Source: Sthenelais limicola (lineage: Eukaryota > Annelida > Polychaeta > Phyllodocida > Sigalionidae). Taken from it: DNA of 64,000 nt. Below, piece after piece: positions 9,601 through 18,200 of this stretch. The notes beneath the pieces were generated by a model, which was given only the letters and a program-made list of their open reading frames with translations, was not told the DNA's origin and did not search any database. How positions within the stretch are numbered: position 1 is the stretch's first letter; each line of letters opens with the position of its first letter. A program made the position numbers and the translations under genes. The stretch is taken from NCBI GenBank assembly GCA_942159475.1, contig OW804095.1, positions 69,778,773-69,842,772 on the forward strand, read 5' to 3'.

Positions 9601-10391
9601 TCGTTTAATAAGTATTTGTTAAATTTCCATAATCCAGGTCCTCTGCCCTGTTCATTGGATTTTAACGCGAAATGTATTATATTATGATCAGAGTGTTCAC
9701 AAAATTCATTTCCCACCTCAGTTACTTCAGGTCTAAGAACTGAATCGATTATACAATAATCTAACCTCGAGCTTTGGGTTTTTCTCAACCAAGTATTCAT
9801 ATTTGTCCCATCGGGCGATAACTCTTTTATGATGTCACACATATCTAGATCCTCTATTATTTCTAACATTTTTCTCAAACCTTCCAGCTTACTTTGCTGA
9901 CTTTCACTCAAACTTAGGAAATCGTTAACATCTACTATATTGAGATTGAAATCACCCATTAGGATGGTAGAATATTCAGATTTACTCTCAATGATTTTTC
10001 TTAGAGAATTGCAAACTTCAGCTTGTTCTTTGTACTTATCCTTCGTAGGAAAGTAAACAGAAAATATTGACAACATTTTTTGTTCTATACAGACATCCAT
10101 GTGTGCTATTCTTCCCTGATCATCACCTCCTTTCTTATGTATATCAACATTCAAATCTTTAGATATAAGTAAGGCGACACCTCTGGCATTTCTTTTGCCA
10201 TGTATAAAGTGAGACATTCCTTGCCATTGATTTTTCCAAATTTTTATATCTTTCACAGAGCTGTGGGTTTCCTGTAGAGCGAAAATCGATCTTTTCTTTG
10301 AATCTAAAAATCTGAAAATGGCCTTTCTTTTGACAATATTAGCAGCTCCATTAACATTAAGAGAGTAGAAATTAATATCATTCCCCTCCAT
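6630..10391 (-). CDS. LINE ORF2: endonuclease-reverse transcriptase (element 1)
   Basis: An open frame of 1253 codons. Nicks the target DNA and reverse-transcribes the element RNA. The N-terminal AP-type endonuclease shows LNVNG (N14), ALQETHS (E41), MGDFN (D147, N149) and HSDH (S234-H236). The central RT shows KAPGPDGLPAEFF, SWRPITLLN, DQYGFIKNRYIG, SLDFKKAYDSVSW, RGVKQGDP and QFADD (D701, D702). A C-terminal zinc knuckle begins CKYC at residue 1128 and continues to FHFFIDC. All key residues are present, so the protein looks functional. The start ATGGAGGGG was chosen because it directly precedes the endonuclease core. A small overlapping frame (10378-10590) just upstream has no recognisable content. 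Confidence 0.95.
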   Translation of the reverse strand: MEGNDINFYSLNVNGAANIVKRKAIFRFLDSKKRSIFALQETHSSVKDIKIWKNQWQGMSHFIHGKRNARGVALLISKDLNVDIHKKGGDDQGRIAHMDVCIEQKMLSIFSVYFPTKDKYKEQAEVCNSLRKIIESKSEYSTILMGDFNLNIVDVNDFLSLSESQQSKLEGLRKMLEIIEDLDMCDIIKELSPDGTNMNTWLRKTQSSRLDYCIIDSVLRPEVTEVGNEFCEHSDHNIIHFALKSNEQGRGPGLWKFNKYLLNDDEYVDMMKEKIVDAYNAEGLSSSKNRWDYIKFVIRRDTIRYTKQKNYEKRKNEKELRTRMNNLFQKGVLDENESQEIECIQNDLKFEQHIRAQDAMARSRSQWLVEGEKPTAYFLNLEKRNYKRKIISQLEVEGRVLNKSDEILKAEKSFYEKLYTEKPMCSPDTNTFMIENLSSTLDEMDVQLLNRRIGKEEIKKTLDSFANNKAPGPDGLPAEFFKCFWSILGPIFDEVIYECVEDDCLSNEMYRGVVSLIPKKDCNLKLIGSWRPITLLNSDYKMISKTLSIRLKNCISKVIDEDQYGFIKNRYIGCAVRRLEDVTQYLEKSSKKGLFVSLDFKKAYDSVSWSFLYKCLTDIGIGDEFLSWIKRLMKNSQSCIINNGYTSDYFKVDRGVKQGDPISSLLFVLVVEKLAVKIRNDPDCTGIVFGGTDNRIIQFADDMTVMANNEKSLCKMMEIIEEFGRVSGLELNIGKTRGFNIGQMVLFQPVTMNINWVTSMKILGVHLLYPYKKELQNNINFESAFDKARTVATHWGKRDISLKGRIIIVNVLIVPLFLYVANLIAVDERMICEIQKLVGKFIWRGGKQRVAKHYLSREIEDGGLKLIDIRAKLMAGKLKWIQRILHEPMSKWCASLRNSFGDNLKERLRCRKILIMRDSSFYNGIFLIWNRFYSSCEPRCKKSVLCEPIWSNQWINLEDAICNIKLWKKKGINKIEDILTNNRAKNKNEFKSDFGIKINYLEEMSIKGKIPERWISIVVDGEIDNYKEEILCSIGEKQVNIITAHFKEIYTAVKDKLYTQDDRNSDWYDRFLQKNIDISNIEFKVWYRVPFLCTRNVRLQSFQYGVINKLTVCNVHLNDMDIVTSNLCKYCDSVDDLFHFFIDCQKSCDFWFSLINWAKKNEYLDKEISENMNAIFMMLGIPSLEEKYCVWNYILIYARFYIYKCRLFKENKLCFFEFLRELKFKLKAMRDGAFVNASHKKDWRRWEKIFDTI

Positions 10392-10645
10392 TGAAAGAGG
10401 TTATAAAGTTCTCACATCTGGATATCTCTTTAAACTGTCGATTCATTTTACATAGTACTCCTATATAACTTTTATCAATATATTCATAGCTGCTACCCAT
10501 CCAATAAACATTTTTGCATACCACTTGTTTACATTTTTTGGCCCATTTTAGCCTGGGCGAGGGCTTTGCTGCAATTAAGTAATAATACATTGTGAATATT
10601 AATCAGGGACCAACATTAATATACAATATCGACGAATACAGAGAT

Positions 10646-11869
10646 CTATCCCGAAGTTTTTCCTGACGCCACTTCCATTCTTTCTTCGGTCTCTCCCTTG
10701 GCTTCCTCTTCTTCTGCCATCTCTCTTCCTCTTTTCTCGACCAGGCGTGTTCTGACAGCCATCCAGGCTCTTCCCAGTAGGTTGCCATTCTTGTTCCACC
10801 TTTCTTGGTTCAGTACTTCTGGGTTGTGAAGCCCCATGCCGATGCCCCAGAACGATTGCGAAGGTGAAGCTTCACCCAACACTTTTCCTTCAGTGGCAAT
10901 AAGGTAGTCAGCTATGTGGTCGTTATGTCTGATTTTTCTCCTCAGACCTCTTGATAGGGTATCCATCAAACCTTCCTCCCACCTATCCCAGACTTCGTCA
11001 GAGACATAAGCGTCTAGGGAGGTTTTGCATCTTACAGGGTCCTCTAGATCCATCACGAACTCTGCCTTGTTAACATCGTCGTCCAACATAGCTTTGGTAA
11101 AGGCCAAATATTGTTCAACACAGTTGAACCATCTCTTGCCAACTTTAAAGGTGGCCATGTAGTGGTTCGACAATGGGCACTCCCTCGTAAAAAATACGAA
11201 GGTCACCATATCTTCCCTTTTAGCCAGGTAGGCCGGAGTGAATTGCTTGGGCAATAACTCTAGCTGATTGAATTTGTACCTTTTTTTTCCCAGGATTACA
11301 TCTCCATGCGCATTAGCAACTTCGTTGTACCTGCCTGATAGCCTTGCAGCTGCTACACAGGGTCTTGCTCTTGCAATTCTTTTTCTGATCACATATGGCA
11401 AATCTTTCTTAATCCAGAAGAGACGTTTGTTCTCGGTATCCACTGTTTTCTCTAGGTTTGATCTTTTAGCCCAGACTTCTTTTACCTCATCCAGCGTGGT
11501 GAAGGTAACCATAGTCGGGGCCATTAGACCTTTCCCCATCCTCTTGGCCTCATACTGCAACCCTCTGATTGCACCCATAAGGTTTTCAAAAATATCTGCC
11601 ACTTTAACCTTCAGGCTTAAGGCGTCTTCCACATCTGCTTTCTTTATACCGTCAATAATCAAGTTGAGCTCAAGGTCCTTGATCTGTTTTCTGATTATTT
11701 CCTCTTCGTCACCTATCGTCGCTTGGTCAATTGCCAATAGGCGGTGGTCATTTTTCTTGACCATGTTGATCTGCATCAGTTCCATATCTTCTGCTTGTTT
11801 CTTAATCATCTCTTCCAGATCATCGACTCTTTTGTCTCTGACGAAGTTGTCTCCGTCTATTTTATCCAC
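10646..11869 (-). CDS. LINE ORF1: coiled coil/RRM-like plus C-terminal NADAR domain (element 1)
   Basis: An open frame of 407 codons, probably the main part of ORF1p, the RNA-binding chaperone that packages element RNA. The first ~65 residues are heptad-like (DLEEMIKKQAEDMELMQ). LIIDGIKK to VTFTTLDEV resembles the L1 ORF1 RRM, followed by IKKDLPYVIRKRIARAR. From about residue 225 it is NADAR-like (YbiA, DUF1768): CPLSNHYMATF, CVEQYLAF (E252), a W-x3-G-x-M segment, YLIATEGKVLGEAS, FWGIG (W341) and NLLGRAWMAVR. The Asp usually before the WG motif is Gln here (SQSFWGIG, Q338). The apparent GTG start is an artefact: the frame is open upstream (KTAIDKVQTQ), and the true N-terminus is in the neighbouring frame at 12071-11862. 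Confidence 0.85.
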   Translation of the reverse strand: MDKIDGDNFVRDKRVDDLEEMIKKQAEDMELMQINMVKKNDHRLLAIDQATIGDEEEIIRKQIKDLELNLIIDGIKKADVEDALSLKVKVADIFENLMGAIRGLQYEAKRMGKGLMAPTMVTFTTLDEVKEVWAKRSNLEKTVDTENKRLFWIKKDLPYVIRKRIARARPCVAAARLSGRYNEVANAHGDVILGKKRYKFNQLELLPKQFTPAYLAKREDMVTFVFFTRECPLSNHYMATFKVGKRWFNCVEQYLAFTKAMLDDDVNKAEFVMDLEDPVRCKTSLDAYVSDEVWDRWEEGLMDTLSRGLRRKIRHNDHIADYLIATEGKVLGEASPSQSFWGIGMGLHNPEVLNQERWNKNGNLLGRAWMAVRTRLVEKRGREMAEEEEAKGETEERMEVASGKTSG

Positions 11870-12071
11870 CTGAGTCTGGACTTTGTCTATTGCCGTTTTG
11901 TCTATCGGCCGCCGTATCGGAGATCTGCCGTTTCAACTGGCCGAACATATCTTTTATTTCTGCATTCGAAATGCTGGCCATTTTGGTTATCTGTTTTTTG
12001 GAACTATTGAGGTCTGAGCTTTCCTCACTTCTTCTCCTCTTAACTGTGTCCCTATCTTTATCCAACGTCAT
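11862..12071 (-). pseudogene. N-terminal piece of LINE ORF1, separated by a frameshift (element 1)
   Basis: A 69-codon frame, MTLDKDRDTVKRRRSEESSD at its start, basic and serine-rich like the N-terminus of the plus-strand LINE ORF1 (SAKRAKLSES). Its frame is left near GATAGACAAAAC (about 11895-11905), where the adjoining frame continues KTAIDKVQ into the coiled coil. A single one-base indel therefore breaks ORF1 in this copy, unless it is an assembly error. Confidence 0.7.
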
Positions 12072-12839
12072 TAAAAATACCTAACTTCACTTGTCAAAGT
12101 TTCAAAATCAGAAATTTTGTCGAGTTTTACCGGATGTTATTGTTTTTGTCCTAGCTTCCGGTTCCTTTTGTCATGCGCCTTGAGGCTTTGAGAGGGTACA
12201 TACACAACTATTCGTCACTCGTTCGTGTCAAAATAAAAGCAACTGTAAAGTTTGATCGGGGCTTTAGGACATTAATACAAACTTTTTTGCCAGTTCAGGT
12301 TTGCTCCTATAGCTTTGGGTTTTCATATATCAACATAAACTTCGACTCGATATGGTATCCAAGATGGCCGCTGTTTTAGCTTTCCTGCTTGAACCAACTA
12401 TGTATGCGCACGCATGTCTATGGCGGCAAAATCAAATCGTTGCAAATTAAACTCACTGTTTGCGGAACAACGCCAGGTTTTTATTCACAAAATTATATTT
12501 GTGAACCTTCCTAGTCTCTATGGGTGTCCTTTGCTCATGTGTTGGGATATTTTACTGCCACTTAAGATTTTTATCACCGTGTTCGTCAACACCGTTAAGG
12601 TCCAATATGGCGACAAGGGCACGAGAGACTGGCCTCGTGCGTTGACTTTGTAATGTCCAATCTTGCTATCACTTTAGTTCCTATAGCTTAAACCAGAGTC
12701 CTGCCTATTCTTTATACCTTTATAGATGTTTTGACAAAAATTTGTCTTTCCACACACTGATCGACCTGAAAAAGAAGGGACAACAAGGCTCGGGCCTTTT
12801 CGTGGTAACCTTCTCGTTTCCCAGATCAACCGGAAGTTC
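12072..12839 (-). promoter_or_regulatory. 5' UTR and probable internal promoter of LINE element 1
   Basis: 768 bp upstream of ORF1. In sense it begins GGAACTTCCGGTTGATC, with an ETS-type ACTTCCGG core at the very 5' end, and carries a second CCGGAAGC-type site near 12151-12160. A YY1-type GGCCATCTTGG (plus-strand CCAAGATGGCC at 12359-12369) and GCCATATTGG (plus-strand CCAATATGGC at 12602-12611) are also in sense. Internal promoters at the 5' end are the rule for LINEs. Confidence 0.6.
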
Positions 12840-12854
12840 CTTAAATATATGATT
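12840..12854. repeat. Target-site duplication, right copy (minus-strand LINE)
   Basis: CTTAAATATATGATT, an exact match to 6105-6119. It marks the 5' end of the LINE. Confidence 0.9.
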
Positions 12855-13115
12855 AATTATTTGATGTTTTTTCATAATCTAATCTGGGCCTAACTAAAAC
12901 ATTGTTGTGTTCAATTAGTTAGCTTCTAATGTCTCCTACATCGTCCACTTGGTTGTTTTAAGTTATTCGAGAAAATGGAATTTATATCAATTTTTTTGGA
13001 AAAAAATAGAACATACTGCTGGTCAACTGTAATGACTCATTCTAATATCATTATGCATTATGAATTGCTTCTTGTGTGTGTGTTGGCAGATGGGGGGTCA
13101 TATTGAAAAATTAAA

Positions 13116-13127
13116 AATTGGGGTAGT
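13116..13127. repeat. Target-site duplication, left copy (plus-strand LINE)
   Basis: AAATTGGGGTAGT-type sequence ending at 13127. TTGGGGTAGT recurs directly after the poly(A) at 19261-19270. Confidence 0.85.
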
Positions 13128-13809
13128 GGACTTCCGGTTCGGCATTGGAGAGTAAAGAGCACGCTCGGGCTAGACCCACTAATTTCTCTTTTCTTTTCAG
13201 CTTAAGACAGGAATACGATCACCAGAAAAGTCTAGGTAATCCATAAAGTGGCCTAGACTAGTTTGTGATAAACGAAAGAGACAGATAATCCAAAGTGAAG
13301 TGAAGAGACTGGATTTTGTGAACGACGAAGCGAGACACCACGCTTTCAAACAGGCGCCATCTTGCCTCCAGGGCTAATCCTGGGGCCAGTCGATAGTAAG
13401 GAAATACGAAGGGATTAAGGACTCCCAAAGGCCCCAAGTGGCAGGACTGGATCTATAGACAATAGAGACGCTGTAGAACTAAAGGATACTGACAACTGTG
13501 TGTCTATTTCCAAAACTAGCATAGTCGGATTATCTCCCATTCGGATTTGGCGCCACGCATGCGTAGTGCCTGACCGGAAAACTGGGTCAGTGACCAAGGA
13601 GGACTGTGGTAGCGGTAAGGAACGATCGCAAATAATCTGTTATCGAACATAAAGACATACATGTGTGAGATAAGATAGACTAAAGGTCGCTGAACGAAGG
13701 ATTAAAACAAGAGTGGGAAGTGATTGTCTAAGAAACTATTAGTGAAGGACTAAGCTGTTAATCCACAAGTGTCAAGATACACGAAACACCTTCGTGCACG
13801 GCAGCACGG
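13128..13809 (+). promoter_or_regulatory. 5' UTR and probable internal promoter of LINE element 2
   Basis: Starts GGACTTCCGGTTCGG, again with an ACTTCCGG (ETS-type) core in the first 11 bases. A YY1-type GGCGCCATCTTGCC lies at about 13353-13366 in sense. Several short upstream ATGs precede ORF1. Confidence 0.6.
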
Positions 13810-15219
13810 ATGTATAGCCAGTCTGAAGAGAGTGTACCGAGTGCTAAGCGGGCGAAGCTGAGTGAGTCTGTACCCGAAAAGAAAGTAAAGATGAGCGATT
13901 CAGAAGGGGAAAATGAGGAGATGGATATGGGATCTACTGACCCTGTGGTTGCTCAAGTCGCCCTGCTGGAGAAAAGGCAGAAAGCAGATCTAGCGGGCCA
14001 TATGACAAAGATCGGCACTAAAGTGAAGACCAACTCGGATGATATTGTTGTAATAAAAGAGACTAATAAGCAGCAGGACATAAGAATAGATAAGCTGGAG
14101 AAAATATGTCATAGACAGGAGCAAGAGATAACAGTTCTGAAACAGTCAGCTGTTAAAAAGAATGATGAAACCTTCTTAGTGATGGCGAGAGAAGCAGCGA
14201 AAGCTAACGAAGCCAGACTACAAGACGAGAAGCAGAAGCTGTCCAGATGCTTTGTTTTTGATGGTATCCCTAAGAAAAAAGGTGTACTACCTCCTGCGGA
14301 TAGAGTGTACTTCGAGAGAGCTGTTACCAATATTATGGCTCATGGTATGGGTATGCAAATACCGGATGGAACAAGAGCTGTGAGAGTGGGCCTATTTGTA
14401 AAAGTTACATTCCTGACCCAACAACTTGCTGATACCTTCTGGAGCACCAAACACCATTTAGGAACATACAAGTTCCCTGATACTGGAGGTAAGATTTACG
14501 TGAAGAAAGACTTGCCTAGAGAATTGAGGGAAAGAGTCGAGAGAGCGGAATACGTGGTTCGTCTAGCTAAAAGACAAGGCAGAACGGATGTGTACCAGTT
14601 TGATGGAAACATTAAGCTGGGTGATAGAGTAATTTGGCATGATTGTTTGGATACCTTACCTGCAGAGCTCAACCCGATAAACCTGTCGAAGAGAGAGAAT
14701 GAGGAAGCATTCATTTTCCATGGAAAAGATTCGCCTTTGTCAAATCACCATCCTGTGGAATTTACCACGGGTGGTAATCTGTTTGTGCACATGGAGCAGT
14801 ATTTAACCCATTCCTGTTTACTAGCAACTGAAGATGCGGCCAGAGCCCAATCGGTCATTTCAAACAAGGATGCTAGGCTGTGTAAAGATCTGTTGAATGA
14901 GGCGAAAAGAGCTGCCACTCCGGAGTACAAGAAATGGAAGCAGAACATAGAGGAAATAGTTCTGGTCGGTCTTAGGGCTAAGGTTGACCAGAACCCATAC
15001 GTGGCCAAGTACCTGAGAGAGACGGGCGAGAAGTACATCGGGGAAGCATCGCCGACGGATACCGTCTGGGGCATAGGATCGCCCCTGATAGACCCTGAAT
15101 CCCTTAACCATGCCAACTGGCCGGAGGGGGGGAACCTCCTGGGCAGAGCTTGGCAGAAGGTTAGGTCGACTCTTCAGAAGGCGGATCAGAAAATGGCTGG
15201 CGCCAAGAAGGGACAGTGA
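13810..15219 (+). CDS. LINE ORF1: coiled coil, RRM-like region, C-terminal NADAR domain (element 2)
   Basis: 469 codons. Residues 1-45 are charged and serine-rich with a basic SAKRAK patch. Residues 45-145 are heptad-rich (IRIDKLEKICHRQEQEITVL), suggesting a trimeric coiled coil as in L1 ORF1p. Residues 145-230 (CFVFDGIP to VKVTFLTQ) fit the RRM, and 231-300 (KKDLPRELRERVERAEYVVR) the L1-type C-terminal domain. Residues 302-457 match the NADAR fold: SPLSNHHP (S311, N312), HMEQYL (E329), YLRETGEKYIGEAS (E412), TDTVWGIG (D417, W420) and NLLGRAWQKVR. Known NADAR enzymes are N-glycosidases acting on riboflavin intermediates or ADP-ribosylated guanine. The role in a retrotransposon is unknown. The ATG chosen is the first in the open frame. 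Confidence 0.92.
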   Translation: MYSQSEESVPSAKRAKLSESVPEKKVKMSDSEGENEEMDMGSTDPVVAQVALLEKRQKADLAGHMTKIGTKVKTNSDDIVVIKETNKQQDIRIDKLEKICHRQEQEITVLKQSAVKKNDETFLVMAREAAKANEARLQDEKQKLSRCFVFDGIPKKKGVLPPADRVYFERAVTNIMAHGMGMQIPDGTRAVRVGLFVKVTFLTQQLADTFWSTKHHLGTYKFPDTGGKIYVKKDLPRELRERVERAEYVVRLAKRQGRTDVYQFDGNIKLGDRVIWHDCLDTLPAELNPINLSKRENEEAFIFHGKDSPLSNHHPVEFTTGGNLFVHMEQYLTHSCLLATEDAARAQSVISNKDARLCKDLLNEAKRAATPEYKKWKQNIEEIVLVGLRAKVDQNPYVAKYLRETGEKYIGEASPTDTVWGIGSPLIDPESLNHANWPEGGNLLGRAWQKVRSTLQKADQKMAGAKKGQ

Positions 15220-15266
15220 ACGGGACATGACTGATCGGCCGGAAGTGACCGCCCCATAACACCACA

Positions 15267-18200
15267 ATGGCGGCCCCTACCCCGAATAGTCTTGAATCGA
15301 GTGATCCAATAATGCAAATTCCGGACTTATCCACCTATTCTGAGCCCACACATGACAAGATACGGTTGAGATCATTTAACTGTAACGGACTCCATAACAT
15401 TGAAAAACGTAAGAGTGTTTTTTCTAAATTTATCGACCTCGAGAAGGCTATAATTGCATTGCAAGAGACTCACTCGTGTATAACCTCCGAACCCATCTGG
15501 AGAAGACAGTGGTGCGGGAAAATAGAGTTTAGTCATGGCACCTCAAATAAAAATGGTGTAGCTCTGTTATTATCGAAAGATCTGGAATATAAGGTCCTGA
15601 AGAAAGGTAATGATGTGGAGGGCCGTGTTGTGTATTTGATAATTGAAATGAATGGTGTAAGATGGTGTATATTGTCGGTCTACGGGCCAACCTCGTCTGA
15701 CAAAGCTGTACAACTCCAAAACTTAAAAGATCTAGATATGATGTTAAGAGACTTGGTATACGATAACCTTGTTGTGATGGGTGATCTGAATATAGATACT
15801 GTTAATAGACCTGGTGAAAAAATGTCTATCGAATTAGAAGCGTTCATAGAAAAGTTTGAATTGTTAGACACATTGAAAGCTGTAGGTAATACTGTTCACA
15901 CCTGGGTTCGAAACAACCAGAAATCTCGGCTGGACTATATTCTTGCAAATGAATCAATACAAACCAAGGTTGTAGAAGAATGTGTAGAGATAACAGTCAA
16001 GTCTGATCATAAAATAATTGGTATTGATGTTTTGACTCCAGAGATCAGGAGGGGGAAGGGGCTATGGAAATGTAACAACGCCCTTCTTCAAAACGAATGG
16101 GTTGTGGAATCGATGAGAGAACTAATCACCAAATTTGAGTCAGAATATAAAGAGGTATGCCCAATTTTGGCATGGGAAACACTAAAGAAAAAATGTAGGA
16201 GTAGACTTATACACCTGGGGAGGGGGGTGGCTAGTAAAAAGAGAGAGAGAAAGGGACACATGGCCCAAAGACTGCTAGAGCTTGACGGTATGGACAGATT
16301 ATCGGAAGAAGAACTGGAGGAAAGAAAAGCGATAAGAAATGAGATGAGAGAGATAGAGCTAATAAAGGCAGAGGGCGCATTAACTCGGTCTAGAGCAAGA
16401 TGGATGAGAGATGGTGAGAGACCATCTAAATACTTTCTGAATCTGGAAAAACAAAATTATGGTAAAAAAAACATTTCGGCCATCATCACGAATAATGGGT
16501 TAACGTCAGAGCAGGAAGATATTCTGAAAGAGGGACACGACTTCTATGCTAATCTATATGGGGGGAGGGAAGGGGATGGGGACGATGCTGAATACTTTAT
16601 GAATACAGACATCAAGGTGGTAAGAGAAGAAGACAAAGATAGCCTAGCAAGACAGATAACTGTGGGAGAACTGGGTCTAGTACTAAACAAAATGAACAAT
16701 GGTAAGGCCCCGGGGTCGGATGGATTTTCTGTTGAATATTATAAACATTTCTGGACTGAACTGAAAAACATGTTCCATAAGATGGTAATGGCGGTCCAAG
16801 AGGAAGGGTTAATGTCTAGAGAACAGAGGAAAGGTATTCTGTCCGTTATTCCAAAAAAAGATACGGATCTAAGATACATTAAGAACTGGAGGCCAATCAC
16901 CCTGCTTAACGTCGACTACAAGATCATCTCTAAAACGATAGCTGAGAGGATTAATGGGGTCTTGCCCAGCATTATTGAAGAAGACCAATACGGGTTTGTC
17001 AAGGGTCGATATATTGGGGAAGCAATCAGGAGAATTAAAGATAGTATTAATTTCATTAGGGAAAGGGGGGAGGAGGGGCTGGTGGTTGCGTTGGATTTCC
17101 AAAAAGCATACGATTCGGTGAGCTGGGAATTTTTGAAAAAATGTCTAATCAAATTCGAGTTCCCTGAGTATATTTCAAATTGGGTGGGTATTTTTCTTAG
17201 ACAGTCAACGGCTACTTTTACCAATAATGGGAGATTCTCTGACTTCTTTGCTATCGAGAGAGGCGTTAAGCAGGGGGATCCAGTATCACCTGCGGCATTT
17301 ACAATTGTTGCAGAGATGCTGGCGGCCAAGGTTAGACAGATACAAGAGATCGAAGGTTTTGACACAGGTAACTTCTCAAATAAAATTGTCCAATTTGCAG
17401 ACGATACGACTGTCCTCCTCAAAAATGAGAAATCGTTGTGTAAGGTCATGGAAGTGTTGCAAAGATATGAGAGAGCCTCAGGCCTAAAACTGAATATCTG
17501 TAAAACAAAAGGTATCAACGTGGGTGATATGTTACTGGACGAACCCGAGTCTGACCAAGTGGAATGGCTCGACTGTATTAATATTCTAGGAGTACACCTA
17601 GTTAAGCCGGGGGCAGATGTAAACGAGAACAAAATCAACTTCAATGCGTTACTAAGAAAGATGAAAGGTATAGTTGGTGTGTGGAGCCTAAGACAACTAT
17701 CGTTGAAAGGCAAAACTATTATAAATAATACTCTGTTATTGCCTATTCTACAGCATGTAATGGCGTGTATTAAACTAGATGCTCATATGGTCTGCGAGAT
17801 ACAAAAAGTCACCAAAACCATGATGTGGGGGACTAGACAAACGAAAATTAGCATGGCATTTGTAAAGCAAGAGATCCAAGACGGTGGATTGAAGCTAAGA
17901 TGCATCAGAGAGATAATGGTAGCGAACAGAATTATGTGGATCAAGAGAGCTGTCAACAGAGTAAACTCCAAATGGGTAAAAGTTTTGGAATCCTATCATG
18001 GAATGAACATTTTGGATTTATGCTTGGGAAGAAATACACCCAAGAAAAGCTTGGACGGGTTCTATTCCGAAATTTTTTGCGAGTGGTCTAGGCTCTTTTA
18101 CAAGAAGTTGCCTGGTTCGCGTGCAGAGGTTGGAACAGAACGACTATATAATAATAAGTGGATCCAAGTGGGTAGAGGGAAAAAGAAACAAAATTTCACG

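Larger units (their letters stand above)
6120..12839 (-). mobile_element. Full-length L1/Tx1-type LINE (element 1) with a NADAR-bearing ORF1
   Basis: A complete 6.7-kb insertion: 15-bp target-site duplications, a 5' UTR (12839-12072), ORF1 (12071-10646, one frameshift), ORF2 (10391-6630) and a 3' UTR with AATAAA in sense (6148-6153 on the plus strand), followed by poly(A) (plus-strand T run 6118-6133). The long homopolymer G at about 6447-6467 is in the 3' UTR. ORF2 organisation and the KAPGPDG and FADD motifs fit the L1/Tx1 group. The copy is related to, but clearly diverged from, the plus-strand LINE at 13128-19260. Confidence 0.93.

Noticed and set aside
11268..11873. 201-codon plus-strand ORF opposite LINE ORF1
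   Set aside because: Antisense shadow of the coiled-coil/RRM region; hydrophobic Ser/Leu composition results from the complement.
16916..17713. 265-codon minus-strand ORF opposite LINE ORF2
   Set aside because: Antisense shadow of the reverse transcriptase region with no recognisable domain.
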